From: Streptomyces sp. HUAS CB01
Lineage (GTDB): Bacteria > Actinomycetota > Actinomycetes > Streptomycetales > Streptomycetaceae
Assembly (NCBI RefSeq): GCF_030406905.1
Contig: NZ_CP129137.1
Location: 7,595,501-7,659,500, forward strand
DNA: 64,000 nt
Reading direction: 5' to 3'
Numbering within the stretch: the first letter of the stretch is position 1; each line of letters opens with the position of its first letter. Shown here one piece after another: positions 8,555-16,390 of this stretch. Position numbers and translations under genes: made by a program. The notes under the pieces were generated by a model, which had not been told where the DNA came from, did no database searches, and was given only the letters and a program-made list of their open reading frames with translations.

Positions 8555-9040
8555 TCACAGCTCGGCGTCGGGGGATTCGGCTTCGTCCTCCTCGACCACG
8601 ACGTGCACCGCGGCCTCCTCCGCGCCGGCGGCTCCCGCGTCGATGCCCACGTCGGTGGCGAACAGCTGCTTGTCCGTGTCCGGGCGGGTTCCCTCGTCGG
8701 GCGCCACCAGCCGTCCCGCCCGCCAGGTGCCGACCTCCTCGTCGATCGGCTCGCCCTCACCGCCGGGCAGGTCGCCGATACCGTCCCAGTCGTCGGTCGC
8801 GACGTCGGGGAGCTCCTCCGCCAGCCGCTGGTCGAGCGTCTCGCCCTCGCGCTGTTCCGCCGCCGTCGTCCCCACCCTGTTCACGCCGAACGGCCTCTCC
8901 GGCGGGGAGTACCCCTGGTCGAGTATCTGGTCGTAGTCCGGCTCGTCCAGGGCGTCCTCGAGGTCCAGGTGGGCCGCGTCCCCCTGCTCCTCGTTGTCGC
9001 CGGTCGGCTGGTAGACGTCGTCGGCCCTGCTGTCGCTCAT
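8555..9040 (-). CDS. DUF5709 acidic protein
   Basis: A 161-residue, strongly acidic protein starting at ATG 9040 with AGAAG just upstream. The pattern DYDQILDQGYSPPERPFGVNRVGTTA and ETLDQRLAEE followed by LVAPDEG matches the DUF5709 family of actinobacterial proteins of unknown function. No transmembrane segment or catalytic motif is visible; it is probably largely disordered. It is co-directional with the PRC-barrel protein and ppk2. Confidence 0.75.
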   Translation of the reverse strand: MSDSRADDVYQPTGDNEEQGDAAHLDLEDALDEPDYDQILDQGYSPPERPFGVNRVGTTAAEQREGETLDQRLAEELPDVATDDWDGIGDLPGGEGEPIDEEVGTWRAGRLVAPDEGTRPDTDKQLFATDVGIDAGAAGAEEAAVHVVVEEDEAESPDAEL

Positions 9041-9448
9041 GATCGTCTTCTCGCTCCGGGGAGCTCCGATCTGCGGAGGGCGTGCACTCCGGTCAGAGCG
9101 CCTGTTCGTCGTTCACGGCCCGGTGGCCTGTCTGGCGTGATTCCGCTCGTGTGTGACGGTGTCGTGCGGGCCCGGTGCACGTGGGGTCCGAATCCGGCTC
9201 GTCGTGCGGACCCCACGTGGTTCGCGTGCCCCTAAGCGCAAGCCTAGGGAAGGTCTCGCCGGACGGCCTGTCCACCCCGTACCGTCACCAGGTGCTCGCG
9301 GAACGTGTCGACAGAGGGCGGATTCTCCCGTTTGCCTGATGGGTCCCCGTGGCCCATCGGGGCCCACGCACCCCTGACGGGACCCTCTGAACGACCAGAT
9401 GAGGGGCGGGTTAGCATATGAGCACCGCCTAGCTCGAAAGATAAATCT
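9041..9448. other. Divergent promoter region between DUF5709 gene and GAPDH
   Basis: About 400 bp without a gene. It contains a strong inverted repeat (9178-9219, listed separately) and a five-codon frame ATG-AGC-ACC-GCC-TAG at 9418-9432 just before the GAPDH start. No other coding frame is convincing. Confidence 0.5.
9178..9219. terminator. 13-bp perfect inverted repeat hairpin
   Basis: CACGTGGGGTCCG (9178-9190) and its exact complement CGGACCCCACGTG (9207-9219) flank a 16-nt loop. With no U-tract it could be a GC-rich terminator or a regulator site in the divergent region before GAPDH; its position between two divergent genes argues more for a regulatory element than for a terminator. Confidence 0.5.
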
Positions 9449-10894
9449 GTGACTGTCAACGAGGACTCGTTCACAAACTGGAAGCATCGCGAGGAGATCG
9501 CGGAGTCGATGATCCCGATCATCGGGAAGCTGCACCGTGAGCGGGACGTCACCGTCCTGCTGCACAGCCGCTCCCTGGTGAACAAGTCGGTGGTCAGCAT
9601 TCTCAAGACCCATCGCTTCGCCCGCCAGATCGCCGGTGAGGAGCTCTCGGTCACCGAGACGCTGCCGTTCCTGCAGGCTCTCACCGCGCTCGATCTCGGG
9701 CCTTCCCAGATCGACATCGGCATGCTCGCCGCGACGTACCGGACGGACGACCGCGGTCTCTCGGTGGAGGAGTTCACCGCGGAGGCCGTCGCCGGCGCCA
9801 CCGGCGACAACAAGATCGAGCGCCGTGCCCCGCGCGACGTCGTGCTCTACGGCTTCGGCCGCATCGGCCGGCTCGTCGCCCGTCTGCTCATCGAGAAGGC
9901 CGGCTCCGGAAACGGTCTCCGGCTGCGAGCCATCGTCGTCCGCCGGGGCGGTGACCAGGACATCGTCAAGCGTGCCTCGCTGCTGCGACGGGACTCGATC
10001 CACGGCCAGTTCCAGGGCACGATCACCGTCGACGAGGCGAACAGCACGATCATCGCCAACGGCAACGAGATCAAGGTCATCTACGCGGGCGACCCGTCGG
10101 AGATCGACTACACGGCCTACGGCATCAACGACGCCATCCTCATCGACAACACGGGCAAGTGGCGGGACCGCGAGGGCCTGTCGACCCACCTGCGCCCCGG
10201 TATCGACAAGGTCGTCCTGACCGCCCCGGGCAAGGGCGACGTCCCCAACATCGTGCACGGTGTCAACCACGACACGATCAAGCCGGACGAGCAGATCCTC
10301 TCCTGCGCGTCCTGCACCACCAACGCGATCGTCCCGCCGCTGAAGGCCATGGCGGACGAGTACGGCGTGCTGCGCGGCCACGTGGAGACCGTCCACTCGT
10401 TCACCAACGACCAGAACCTGCTGGACAATTACCACAAGGCCGACCGCCGCGGCCGTTCCGCGCCGCTCAACATGGTCATCACCGAGACCGGCGCCGCCTC
10501 CGCCGTGGCCAAGGCGCTGCCCGACCTCAAGGCGCCGATCACCGGCAGCTCGATCCGCGTCCCCGTCCCGGACGTCTCGATCGCGATCCTCAGCCTGCGG
10601 CTCGGCCGTGAGACCACCCGCGAGGAAGTCCTGGACTACCTCCGCCATGTCTCGCTGACCTCGCCGCTCAAGCGCCAGATCGACTTCATCACCGCGCCCG
10701 ACGCGGTCTCCAACGACTTCATCGGCTCGCGCCACGCGTCGATCGTCGACGCCGGAGCCACGAAGGTCGACGGCGACAACGCGATCCTCTACCTCTGGTA
10801 CGACAACGAGTTCGGCTACTCGTGCCAGGTGATCCGTGTCGTCCAGCACGTCTCCGGGGTGGAGTACCCGACCTACCCGGCGCCGGTGGCCTGA
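9449..10894 (+). CDS. gap: Glyceraldehyde-3-phosphate dehydrogenase with N-terminal extension
   Basis: A 481-residue protein, about 140 longer than ordinary GAPDH. Residues 1-128 are a helical extension. The Rossmann region then begins at VVLYGFGRIGRLVARLL, and the active-site cysteine sits in SCASCTTNAI. DNEFGYS near the end is the usual C-terminal signature. It catalyses NAD(P)-linked interconversion of glyceraldehyde-3-phosphate and 1,3-bisphosphoglycerate. Extended GAPDHs of this size form a known actinobacterial/proteobacterial subgroup. The GTG at 9449 has only a weak GAAAGA upstream. A five-codon ORF ends 16 bases before it. Confidence 0.93.
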   Translation: MTVNEDSFTNWKHREEIAESMIPIIGKLHRERDVTVLLHSRSLVNKSVVSILKTHRFARQIAGEELSVTETLPFLQALTALDLGPSQIDIGMLAATYRTDDRGLSVEEFTAEAVAGATGDNKIERRAPRDVVLYGFGRIGRLVARLLIEKAGSGNGLRLRAIVVRRGGDQDIVKRASLLRRDSIHGQFQGTITVDEANSTIIANGNEIKVIYAGDPSEIDYTAYGINDAILIDNTGKWRDREGLSTHLRPGIDKVVLTAPGKGDVPNIVHGVNHDTIKPDEQILSCASCTTNAIVPPLKAMADEYGVLRGHVETVHSFTNDQNLLDNYHKADRRGRSAPLNMVITETGAASAVAKALPDLKAPITGSSIRVPVPDVSIAILSLRLGRETTREEVLDYLRHVSLTSPLKRQIDFITAPDAVSNDFIGSRHASIVDAGATKVDGDNAILYLWYDNEFGYSCQVIRVVQHVSGVEYPTYPAPVA

Positions 10895-11139
10895 CGTACC
10901 TGCTCGGACGTCCCGGGGCCGTGGCCCCTGCTCAGGTGCCGACGTGCCGACGTGCCGTCGTCCGGTGCCGGTGGTCGCCGTTGTTCCGGCGTCCGGGGCC
11001 TCACCCGGTTGTCCGACCCGGGCGCCCGCGGCCCAAGTCGTCCGGCCCGCTGGCCAGTTCGATCCGTGTCCCGGAGAGCGGCATCCCCGCCCTCCGGGAC
11101 ACGGGCGTCTCCGGGACCGCGCAGCGCCGCCGCGGACCG

Positions 11140-12558
11140 TCAGGGCCGCTCCGGCCTGCCGTCGCCGTAGAGCCAGACGTCCCACAGCGCGCCCAGGTCC
11201 TTGCCCGACTCCCGCTCCACGTACGCCGTGAAGTCCTGTGTGGAGGCGTTGCCGTGGCGGTGGGTCTCCGCCCAGCCGCGCAGCACGGAGAAGAACGCGG
11301 TGTCCCCGACCGCCTCGCGGACCTTCTGCAGCGCCATCGCGCCGCGTTCGTATACCGGATCCCCGAGCAACTGCCCGGCATCGGGCTGTTCGGCCGGCGG
11401 GAAGGCCCAGTTGTCGTCGGAGCCGAAGGCGTCCTCGAAGCTCTCTCGGACGGGAACGTCCTCGAACTCCTCCAGGTAGAGCCACTCCGCGTACGTCGCG
11501 AAGCCCTCGCTCAGCCAGACGTCCCGCCACGTCCTGGGGGTGACGGAGTCCCCGTACCACTGGTGGGCCAGTTCGTGGACGAGCGTCGCGGGGTCGAACG
11601 AGTCCTCCGTGAAGACCGACCGGCTCTGCGTCTCCAGCGCGTAGTCCACGTCGCCCTCGCGTTCGACGATCGCACCGGTCGAGGAGAACGGGTACGGGCC
11701 GAACTTCCGCACCGACCAGTCCGTGAGCTCGGGGATGCGGTCCAGCAGTTCGCCGACCCGGGGCGCGACCGTTCTGTCCACGGCGGCGTAGACGGGTACC
11801 CCCGCAGCCCCCGGCCGGGACCTCGTGATGTCGTACGCTCCGATGCCGACCGTGGCGAGGTACGTCGCCATGGGTTGTGCGGAGCGCCACGCGAACGTGG
11901 TGCGCCTGCCCTCGGAGGTCGGGCGCTGGGAGCGCAACTCCCCGTTGGAGACGGCCGTCAGGCCCTCGGGAACCGTGACGGTGATGTCGAACGTCGCCTT
12001 GTCGCCGGGGTGGTGGTTGCCCGGGAACCAGGTCATGGAGCCCTGCGGCTGCCCGAGCGCGATCGCGCCGTCGGCGGTCCTCAGCCAGCCCTCACGGGTG
12101 TCCCCGGAGTCCGTGAGCGTGCGCGGCGTGCCGTCGTAGCGGACGACGGCACGGAAGACGCCTCCGTCGCGGATGGCGCGTGCGGGGCGCAGGGTCAGTT
12201 CGTCGCCGGCCCGGGTGACGGCGGCGGGCGCCCCGTCGACGGTCGCGGAGCGTACGGAGAGCCCGTGGAGGTCGAAATTGAAGGCGCTGAGGTCCTGGGA
12301 GGCGCGCGCGGTGATCTCTGCCGTGCCACCGAGCCGGTGCGACGCCGGCTCGTAGTCGAGCGCGAGCGCGTAGTGCCGCACGTCGTAGCCGCCGTTGCCC
12401 AGGGCCGGGAAGTACGGATCCCGCGCGCCGGCGGCCCCGGCCGTGCCGTGGGCCTCACTTCCGGCGGGGTGTCCGTCCACGCCGGTCATCGGCGCGCCGC
12501 CGAGCACGATCAGGGCGGCGGCCGGAGCCAGGCTGCGGAGACCGAGCCGCGGATGCAC
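11140..12558 (-). CDS. M1 family zinc aminopeptidase, exported
   Basis: A protein of about 472 residues from GTG 12558. It has the zinc site HELAHQWYGD with the third ligand E eighteen residues on in WLSEGFATY (HExxH-x18-E), preceded by VDYALETQS, the substrate-binding loop in place of GAMEN. A hydrophobic N-terminal run (LAPAAALIVLGG) is consistent with export. The start is uncertain: no ribosome site precedes GTG 12558, and the frame is open to an ATG at 12672. Secreted M1 peptidases of streptomycetes trim N-terminal residues from extracellular peptides. It is convergent with the GAPDH gene. Confidence 0.88.
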   Translation of the reverse strand: MHPRLGLRSLAPAAALIVLGGAPMTGVDGHPAGSEAHGTAGAAGARDPYFPALGNGGYDVRHYALALDYEPASHRLGGTAEITARASQDLSAFNFDLHGLSVRSATVDGAPAAVTRAGDELTLRPARAIRDGGVFRAVVRYDGTPRTLTDSGDTREGWLRTADGAIALGQPQGSMTWFPGNHHPGDKATFDITVTVPEGLTAVSNGELRSQRPTSEGRRTTFAWRSAQPMATYLATVGIGAYDITRSRPGAAGVPVYAAVDRTVAPRVGELLDRIPELTDWSVRKFGPYPFSSTGAIVEREGDVDYALETQSRSVFTEDSFDPATLVHELAHQWYGDSVTPRTWRDVWLSEGFATYAEWLYLEEFEDVPVRESFEDAFGSDDNWAFPPAEQPDAGQLLGDPVYERGAMALQKVREAVGDTAFFSVLRGWAETHRHGNASTQDFTAYVERESGKDLGALWDVWLYGDGRPERP

Positions 12559-12877
12559 AGAAGCGATGATATGGGGCGAAAGTTCAATCTTCCACCGCAG
12601 CGGGAGGGGCGCTGCGGGCCACCGACCGCGGCCCCACGTCTTCGGCACCAGCATTCTCGCCACCGCCATCAACCTCGTCGCGGGAATCGGCGGCGGCTGA
12701 CCGCGTCACACCTCGCGTCCCCCCGGACTCCCCGTGGCACGGCGACCGACGGCCCGTGACCGGGCAGCAGCCGTTCGGATGACGAGTCGGCCGGCAGCGC
12801 GCAGGATGGGAGGGAGCGGCACACCGGGCACGCGTACGTGCGGATGCCGGGGTGCGCGCCGGAAGGAGGGCTTACGC
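12559..12877. other. Gene-free interval upstream of the M1 peptidase
   Basis: About 320 bp between divergent genes, holding the promoters of both. The first part (12559-12672) is also open in the peptidase frame, which is why its start is uncertain. No repeat stands out. Confidence 0.4.
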
Positions 12878-13156
12878 ATGACTCACCACAAGCCGAACCG
12901 CGCGGTCGAGGGCGACCCGGACCACGGTCACAGCAGGGGAATGCCACGGCGGCCCGACGAGGACGAGCTCGAACAGCGCACGGTGCGTGACCGAGAGGAC
13001 GTGGGCCTGCCCACCGGTGGACCCGAGGACCCGGAGGCCGAGTACCGGTCGGCGCAGGACGAGATCGACCGTGAGGTGGACGCGGGCGAGATCGCGACGG
13101 GCGACGCGGCGAAGAAGGACCGCGACCCCTTCCCGCCCACCCGCTACGAACGCTGA
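12878..13156 (+). CDS. Small polar hypothetical protein
   Basis: A 92-residue protein from ATG 12878 with GGAAGGAGGG eight bases upstream, a near-ideal ribosome site. It is highly charged (many D, E, R) with no hydrophobic core, suggesting an intrinsically disordered protein. PEDPEAEYRSAQDEIDREVDAGEIATGDAAKKDRDPFPP is the most regular stretch. I recognise no family; such short acidic proteins are common near stress genes in Streptomyces. It stands alone, followed by a 50-bp perfect palindrome. Confidence 0.65.
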   Translation: MTHHKPNRAVEGDPDHGHSRGMPRRPDEDELEQRTVRDREDVGLPTGGPEDPEAEYRSAQDEIDREVDAGEIATGDAAKKDRDPFPPTRYER

Positions 13157-13237
13157 GCCGGGCCCGCCCGCGAGCAGCGGGCGAAGAGGTTGCGGGGCCG
13201 CACGGGAGCCAGCCGGGATCGGGTCTGCTCGCGGGGT

Positions 13238-13287
13238 GACTCGCCGAGGGGTACCGCCACCGCGGTGGCGGTACCCCTCGGCGAGTC
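13238..13287. terminator. 50-bp perfect palindrome
   Basis: The 25-base arm starting GACTCGCCGAGGGG (13238-13262) is followed immediately by its exact complement (13263-13287), with no spacer or mismatch. It is 81 bp downstream of the small acidic protein gene and could act as a factor-independent terminator; no U-tract follows. Its perfection is unusual for a terminator. Confidence 0.6.
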
Positions 13288-13992
13288 GTTGGGCAGGGGA
13301 ACAGTGTGACAGCGTGCGGTGGGGTGGCATGCGCTGCTGACCGGTGCGGGAGTCCGTGCCCGCGGCCGGGGTCGCGTGGCCACGAGGGACGGCCAAGTAC
13401 CAGGTGAGCGCATCGCCGACCAGGTCCACGCCGTCGCCGGGGCCCGAACCGGCATCGAGGTCTGCGTCCATGGGGTGGCCGGTGAAGCGGGCGGTACGGG
13501 GGTTCCGGGGCGCTATCCACACACGATGTCATCATGACACTGTTCGTCTTTTCGCAGGTCAGCGCGGCACTCTCGGAAAGGTGTACCGCGAACCCGCGAG
13601 GTGCGGAGGGGATGATGACACTGTTTCTGGACAGGATGGTAAGCTCGTCACAGCGTTTCGGGCGTGGTTCGACACGATCCCCGTGAAAGCGTCCGAAGCG
13701 CGTTGCCACCTGCGACCCAGAGCCGAGCAGGTGAAGTGTTCCGGGCGTCACCGCAACCCCCGTCGGTGGCGCCCGGAGCCGTCTGCGCACACGGTCTCGG
13801 CGACGTCGCACGCGGTGCCGGAGAGCCGAGTAGCCGTCCCGGGTGGAAGGAGCCTCTGGGGCGGCGTACGCGCTGCATGCGACGAAGCAGCGATCCATGG
13901 TGTCCCGTCCCCGTCCCCGTCCCCGCCCTCCGCGTTGCCGCTCCCCGCCACCCCGCTCGCGCGGACTCGGGGGGACTCCCACTGCGACCGTG

Positions 13993-14014
13993 ATACTCAT
14001 ACCGGTATAAGTAT
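13993..14014. promoter_or_regulatory. Palindromic operator upstream of map
   Basis: A 22-bp inverted repeat with arms ATACTCATACC and GGTATAAGTAT (one mismatched pair), centred on ACCGGT, ends 31 bp before the map start. AT-rich arms in GC-rich DNA suggest a binding site for a dimeric repressor; no adjacent candidate is obvious except the XRE/TPR regulator downstream. Confidence 0.6.
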
Positions 14015-14045
14015 TGGGTAGTCCGCACGGCAGGGAGTCAGGCAC

Positions 14046-14813
14046 ATGGTGGAGATCAAGACCGACACGGCGCTGGAGGCGATGCGGGAAGCCGGACGCG
14101 TCGTGGCCCACGCACTCGCGGCCGCCCGCGCGGCGGCAGCCGTAGGAGTTCGTCCGAGGGAGCTCGACGAAGCCGCCCGCGCCGTTCTCGCCGAGGCCGG
14201 AGCGCGTTCTCCCTTCCTGGGCTACCAGCCCTCCTTCGCCCCGCGCCCCTTCCCGGCCGTGATCTGCACGTCCGTGAACGACGCCGTCTCGCACGGAATC
14301 CCCGACGACCACCCCCTGCGCGACGGCGACCTGGTCAGCGTCGACTGCGGAGCCGAACTCGACGGCTGGACCGGCGACGCCGCGATCAGCTTCACCGTCG
14401 GCACCCCTCGCCCCGCCGACCTCGAACTCATCGCCGCCACCCAGCAGGCCCTGGACGCCGGCATCGCAGCCGCCACCGTCGGCCACCGCATCGGGGACAT
14501 CTCCCATGCCATCGGCGCGGTGGCCCGCAAGGCCGGCTGCGGCATGCCGGCCGACTTCGGCGGCCACGGCATCGGCCGCCGGATGCACGAAGACCCCCAC
14601 GTCCCCAACCGCGGGCGGCCCGGCCGCGGCTTCCCCCTGCGCCACGGCCTCGCCCTCGCCCTCGAACCCATGCTCATGGCCGGGGGACGCGACGACTACC
14701 GCACCGACCCCGACGGATGGACCCTGCGCACGATCGACGGCAGCCGAGCCGCCCACATCGAACACACCATCGCCATCACCGAGGACGGCCCCCGCATTCT
14801 CACCCTGCCCTGA
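14046..14813 (+). CDS. map: Methionine aminopeptidase type I (additional copy)
   Basis: A 255-residue protein with the MAP fold: SVNDAVSHGIPDD, the metal ligands DCGAELDGWTGDAAISF (two Asp), GGHGIGRRMHEDPHVPN (His), LALEPML (Glu) and IEHTIAITE (Glu). It removes the initiator methionine from nascent proteins. ATG 14046 lies ten bases after GGGAG. Streptomycetes normally carry a housekeeping map beside adk/infA; this stand-alone copy with a palindromic operator is probably an accessory, regulated paralogue (inference). Confidence 0.92.
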   Translation: MVEIKTDTALEAMREAGRVVAHALAAARAAAAVGVRPRELDEAARAVLAEAGARSPFLGYQPSFAPRPFPAVICTSVNDAVSHGIPDDHPLRDGDLVSVDCGAELDGWTGDAAISFTVGTPRPADLELIAATQQALDAGIAAATVGHRIGDISHAIGAVARKAGCGMPADFGGHGIGRRMHEDPHVPNRGRPGRGFPLRHGLALALEPMLMAGGRDDYRTDPDGWTLRTIDGSRAAHIEHTIAITEDGPRILTLP

Positions 14814-14909
14814 TCCCGCGTCCGCTCACGCCCGGCAGGCCGGCACGGCGGCACGGCGGCCGTCGAGCGCGGGGGCGGACAGCGCAGGGGGCCGACGGGA
14901 GTCGGTCAC

Positions 14910-16250
14910 TCAGCGCTGCAGGAACGACGGTGTCGCCGGGGCCGGGCCCAGGGTCGTCGTGCCCGGGGCCGCACGATGGCCCAGGCCCGTGCGGTACGCG
15001 TCCAGCGCGGCCTCGGTGCGGCCCTCGCGCCGCAGGAGGTCGCCCAGCAGGCGGCACAGATCGGCGAGGTCCCCGCTGGCCCCGCTGCGTTCGAGCAGCC
15101 CCAGGGCCAGGACGTAGTGCTCCTCGGCGGCATCGGCGTCCCCGCGTTCCTCCGCGATCAGCCCGAGGAGCCGGTGCGATCCGCCCGCGTGCACCGCGCC
15201 GTGCCGGTCGCCCAGTTCGAGCAGCGCGGTGAGCAGCTCGGACGCCTCGTCGAGACGGCCGAGGCGCCGCAGCACATCCGCCAGCTCGACCTCCACCTGT
15301 GCGGCGAAGAGCACGGCGCGCTTCGCGGTCAGCATGTCCCGCGCGGTGCGCAGTTCCTGCTCCGCGAGGACCAGTTCGCCGTCCTGCGCCTGTACGTAAC
15401 CGCGCATCCAGTGGCAGTGCGCGAGGTCGGTCCGCAACCGCAGCTGACGGTAGATGGCCTGCGCCTTGGCGAGGGAGGCGTCGGCATCGGCGGTGCGGCC
15501 CTCCGCGAGGAAGGTGCGGGCGACCTGCCGGTGCATCCCCGCCACGAGTGCCGGATCGTCGACCTGCGGGGCCAGGGCCAGGGCGAGTTCGGCGGCATGG
15601 GCGGCGCGGGCATGGGCCCCCATGTCGATGTACGGGCCGATGATGGCCGCGTAGAGCAGGACCAGGGCCTCGGGATCGGCCAGGCCGCTGCCGTTCAGTT
15701 CGTCGATCGTGGCTTCGAGGAGGTAGCAGGCGTAGCGGAGTTCGCCGGCCAGCAGATGGGCGACGGCGCGTCCCCGTATCGCGCGCGCCCGCCGGGGCAG
15801 CGGTTCGCCGCCCAGGAGCCGCTCCGCCGCCTCGAAGTGCCTCCTCGCGTTGTCCAGCTGCCCTGTCTCCAGCGCGCATTCGCCGAGTCCGAGCAGCGCT
15901 TCGGCCTGCTCGACGGTGAGTTCCAGGTGCTCGGCGTCGGTGAGGAGCCGCCGGTAGCTCACGGCGGCGTCCTCGGCGGAACCCGTGGCGAGCTCGCGCT
16001 GGGCGTCGGTGAGGGCGAGCCGGAGTTCGGTGGCGAGGTGGGCGGGGCGGCCCGTGGACAGCTCCTCGAACGACGTGCCGAGCCGCTCGGCGAGGAAGCG
16101 CAGCGCCGTCTCGGACGGCCGGACCTTCCCCGCCTCGAGGGTGGAGATGTAGGCCGGGGTGTACGAGGGTTCCGCCAACTGCCGCTGGGTCAGCCCGAGC
16201 TGCGCACGTCGTCGCTGCACACGGCGGCCGATCTCGGCCGGTTCGTCCAC
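14910..16250 (-). CDS. XRE-family HTH regulator with TPR repeats
   Basis: A 446-residue cytoplasmic protein. Residues 1-60 are an XRE helix-turn-helix (IGRRVQRRRAQLGLTQRQLAEPSYTPAYISTLEAGKVRPS). The rest is a superhelix of TPR-like repeats, such as LLGLGECALETGQLDNARRHFEAAERLL and the later ARTFLAEGRTADADASLAKAQAIYRQL. This build resembles peptide-responsive (RRNPP-like) and streptomycete XRE/TPR regulators. GTG 16250 is preferred because AGGGGG precedes it; the frame is open to an ATG at 16280. It converges on map, and its divergent neighbour is the M64 peptidase, so it may control that exported enzyme. Confidence 0.85.
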   Translation of the reverse strand: MDEPAEIGRRVQRRRAQLGLTQRQLAEPSYTPAYISTLEAGKVRPSETALRFLAERLGTSFEELSTGRPAHLATELRLALTDAQRELATGSAEDAAVSYRRLLTDAEHLELTVEQAEALLGLGECALETGQLDNARRHFEAAERLLGGEPLPRRARAIRGRAVAHLLAGELRYACYLLEATIDELNGSGLADPEALVLLYAAIIGPYIDMGAHARAAHAAELALALAPQVDDPALVAGMHRQVARTFLAEGRTADADASLAKAQAIYRQLRLRTDLAHCHWMRGYVQAQDGELVLAEQELRTARDMLTAKRAVLFAAQVEVELADVLRRLGRLDEASELLTALLELGDRHGAVHAGGSHRLLGLIAEERGDADAAEEHYVLALGLLERSGASGDLADLCRLLGDLLRREGRTEAALDAYRTGLGHRAAPGTTTLGPAPATPSFLQR

Positions 16251-16390
16251 GGGACCCCCTGGGTTGCTCCAAGTCCCCATTATTCAGGGGCAGTAGACCA
16301 TTGCGCAGCTTCCTCGCCCACGCCTAGTTTAAGCACTCCGTCAATTGCGCTTGTCCAGTCACTTGATTCGCGTTCCAGGGGGAGGCTTCC

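Larger units (their letters stand above)
13157..14045. other. Long gene-free interval with regulatory elements
   Basis: About 890 bp. It holds a 50-bp palindrome (13238-13287), two copies of ATGACACTGTT (13532 and 13614) lying about 80 bp apart, and the palindromic operator before map. Open frames here have no ribosome sites and no recognisable domains, so I call no gene. Confidence 0.5.

Noticed and set aside
13344..14021. A 225-residue frame in the interval before map
   Set aside because: No ribosome site or domain, and it crosses the palindromic operator.
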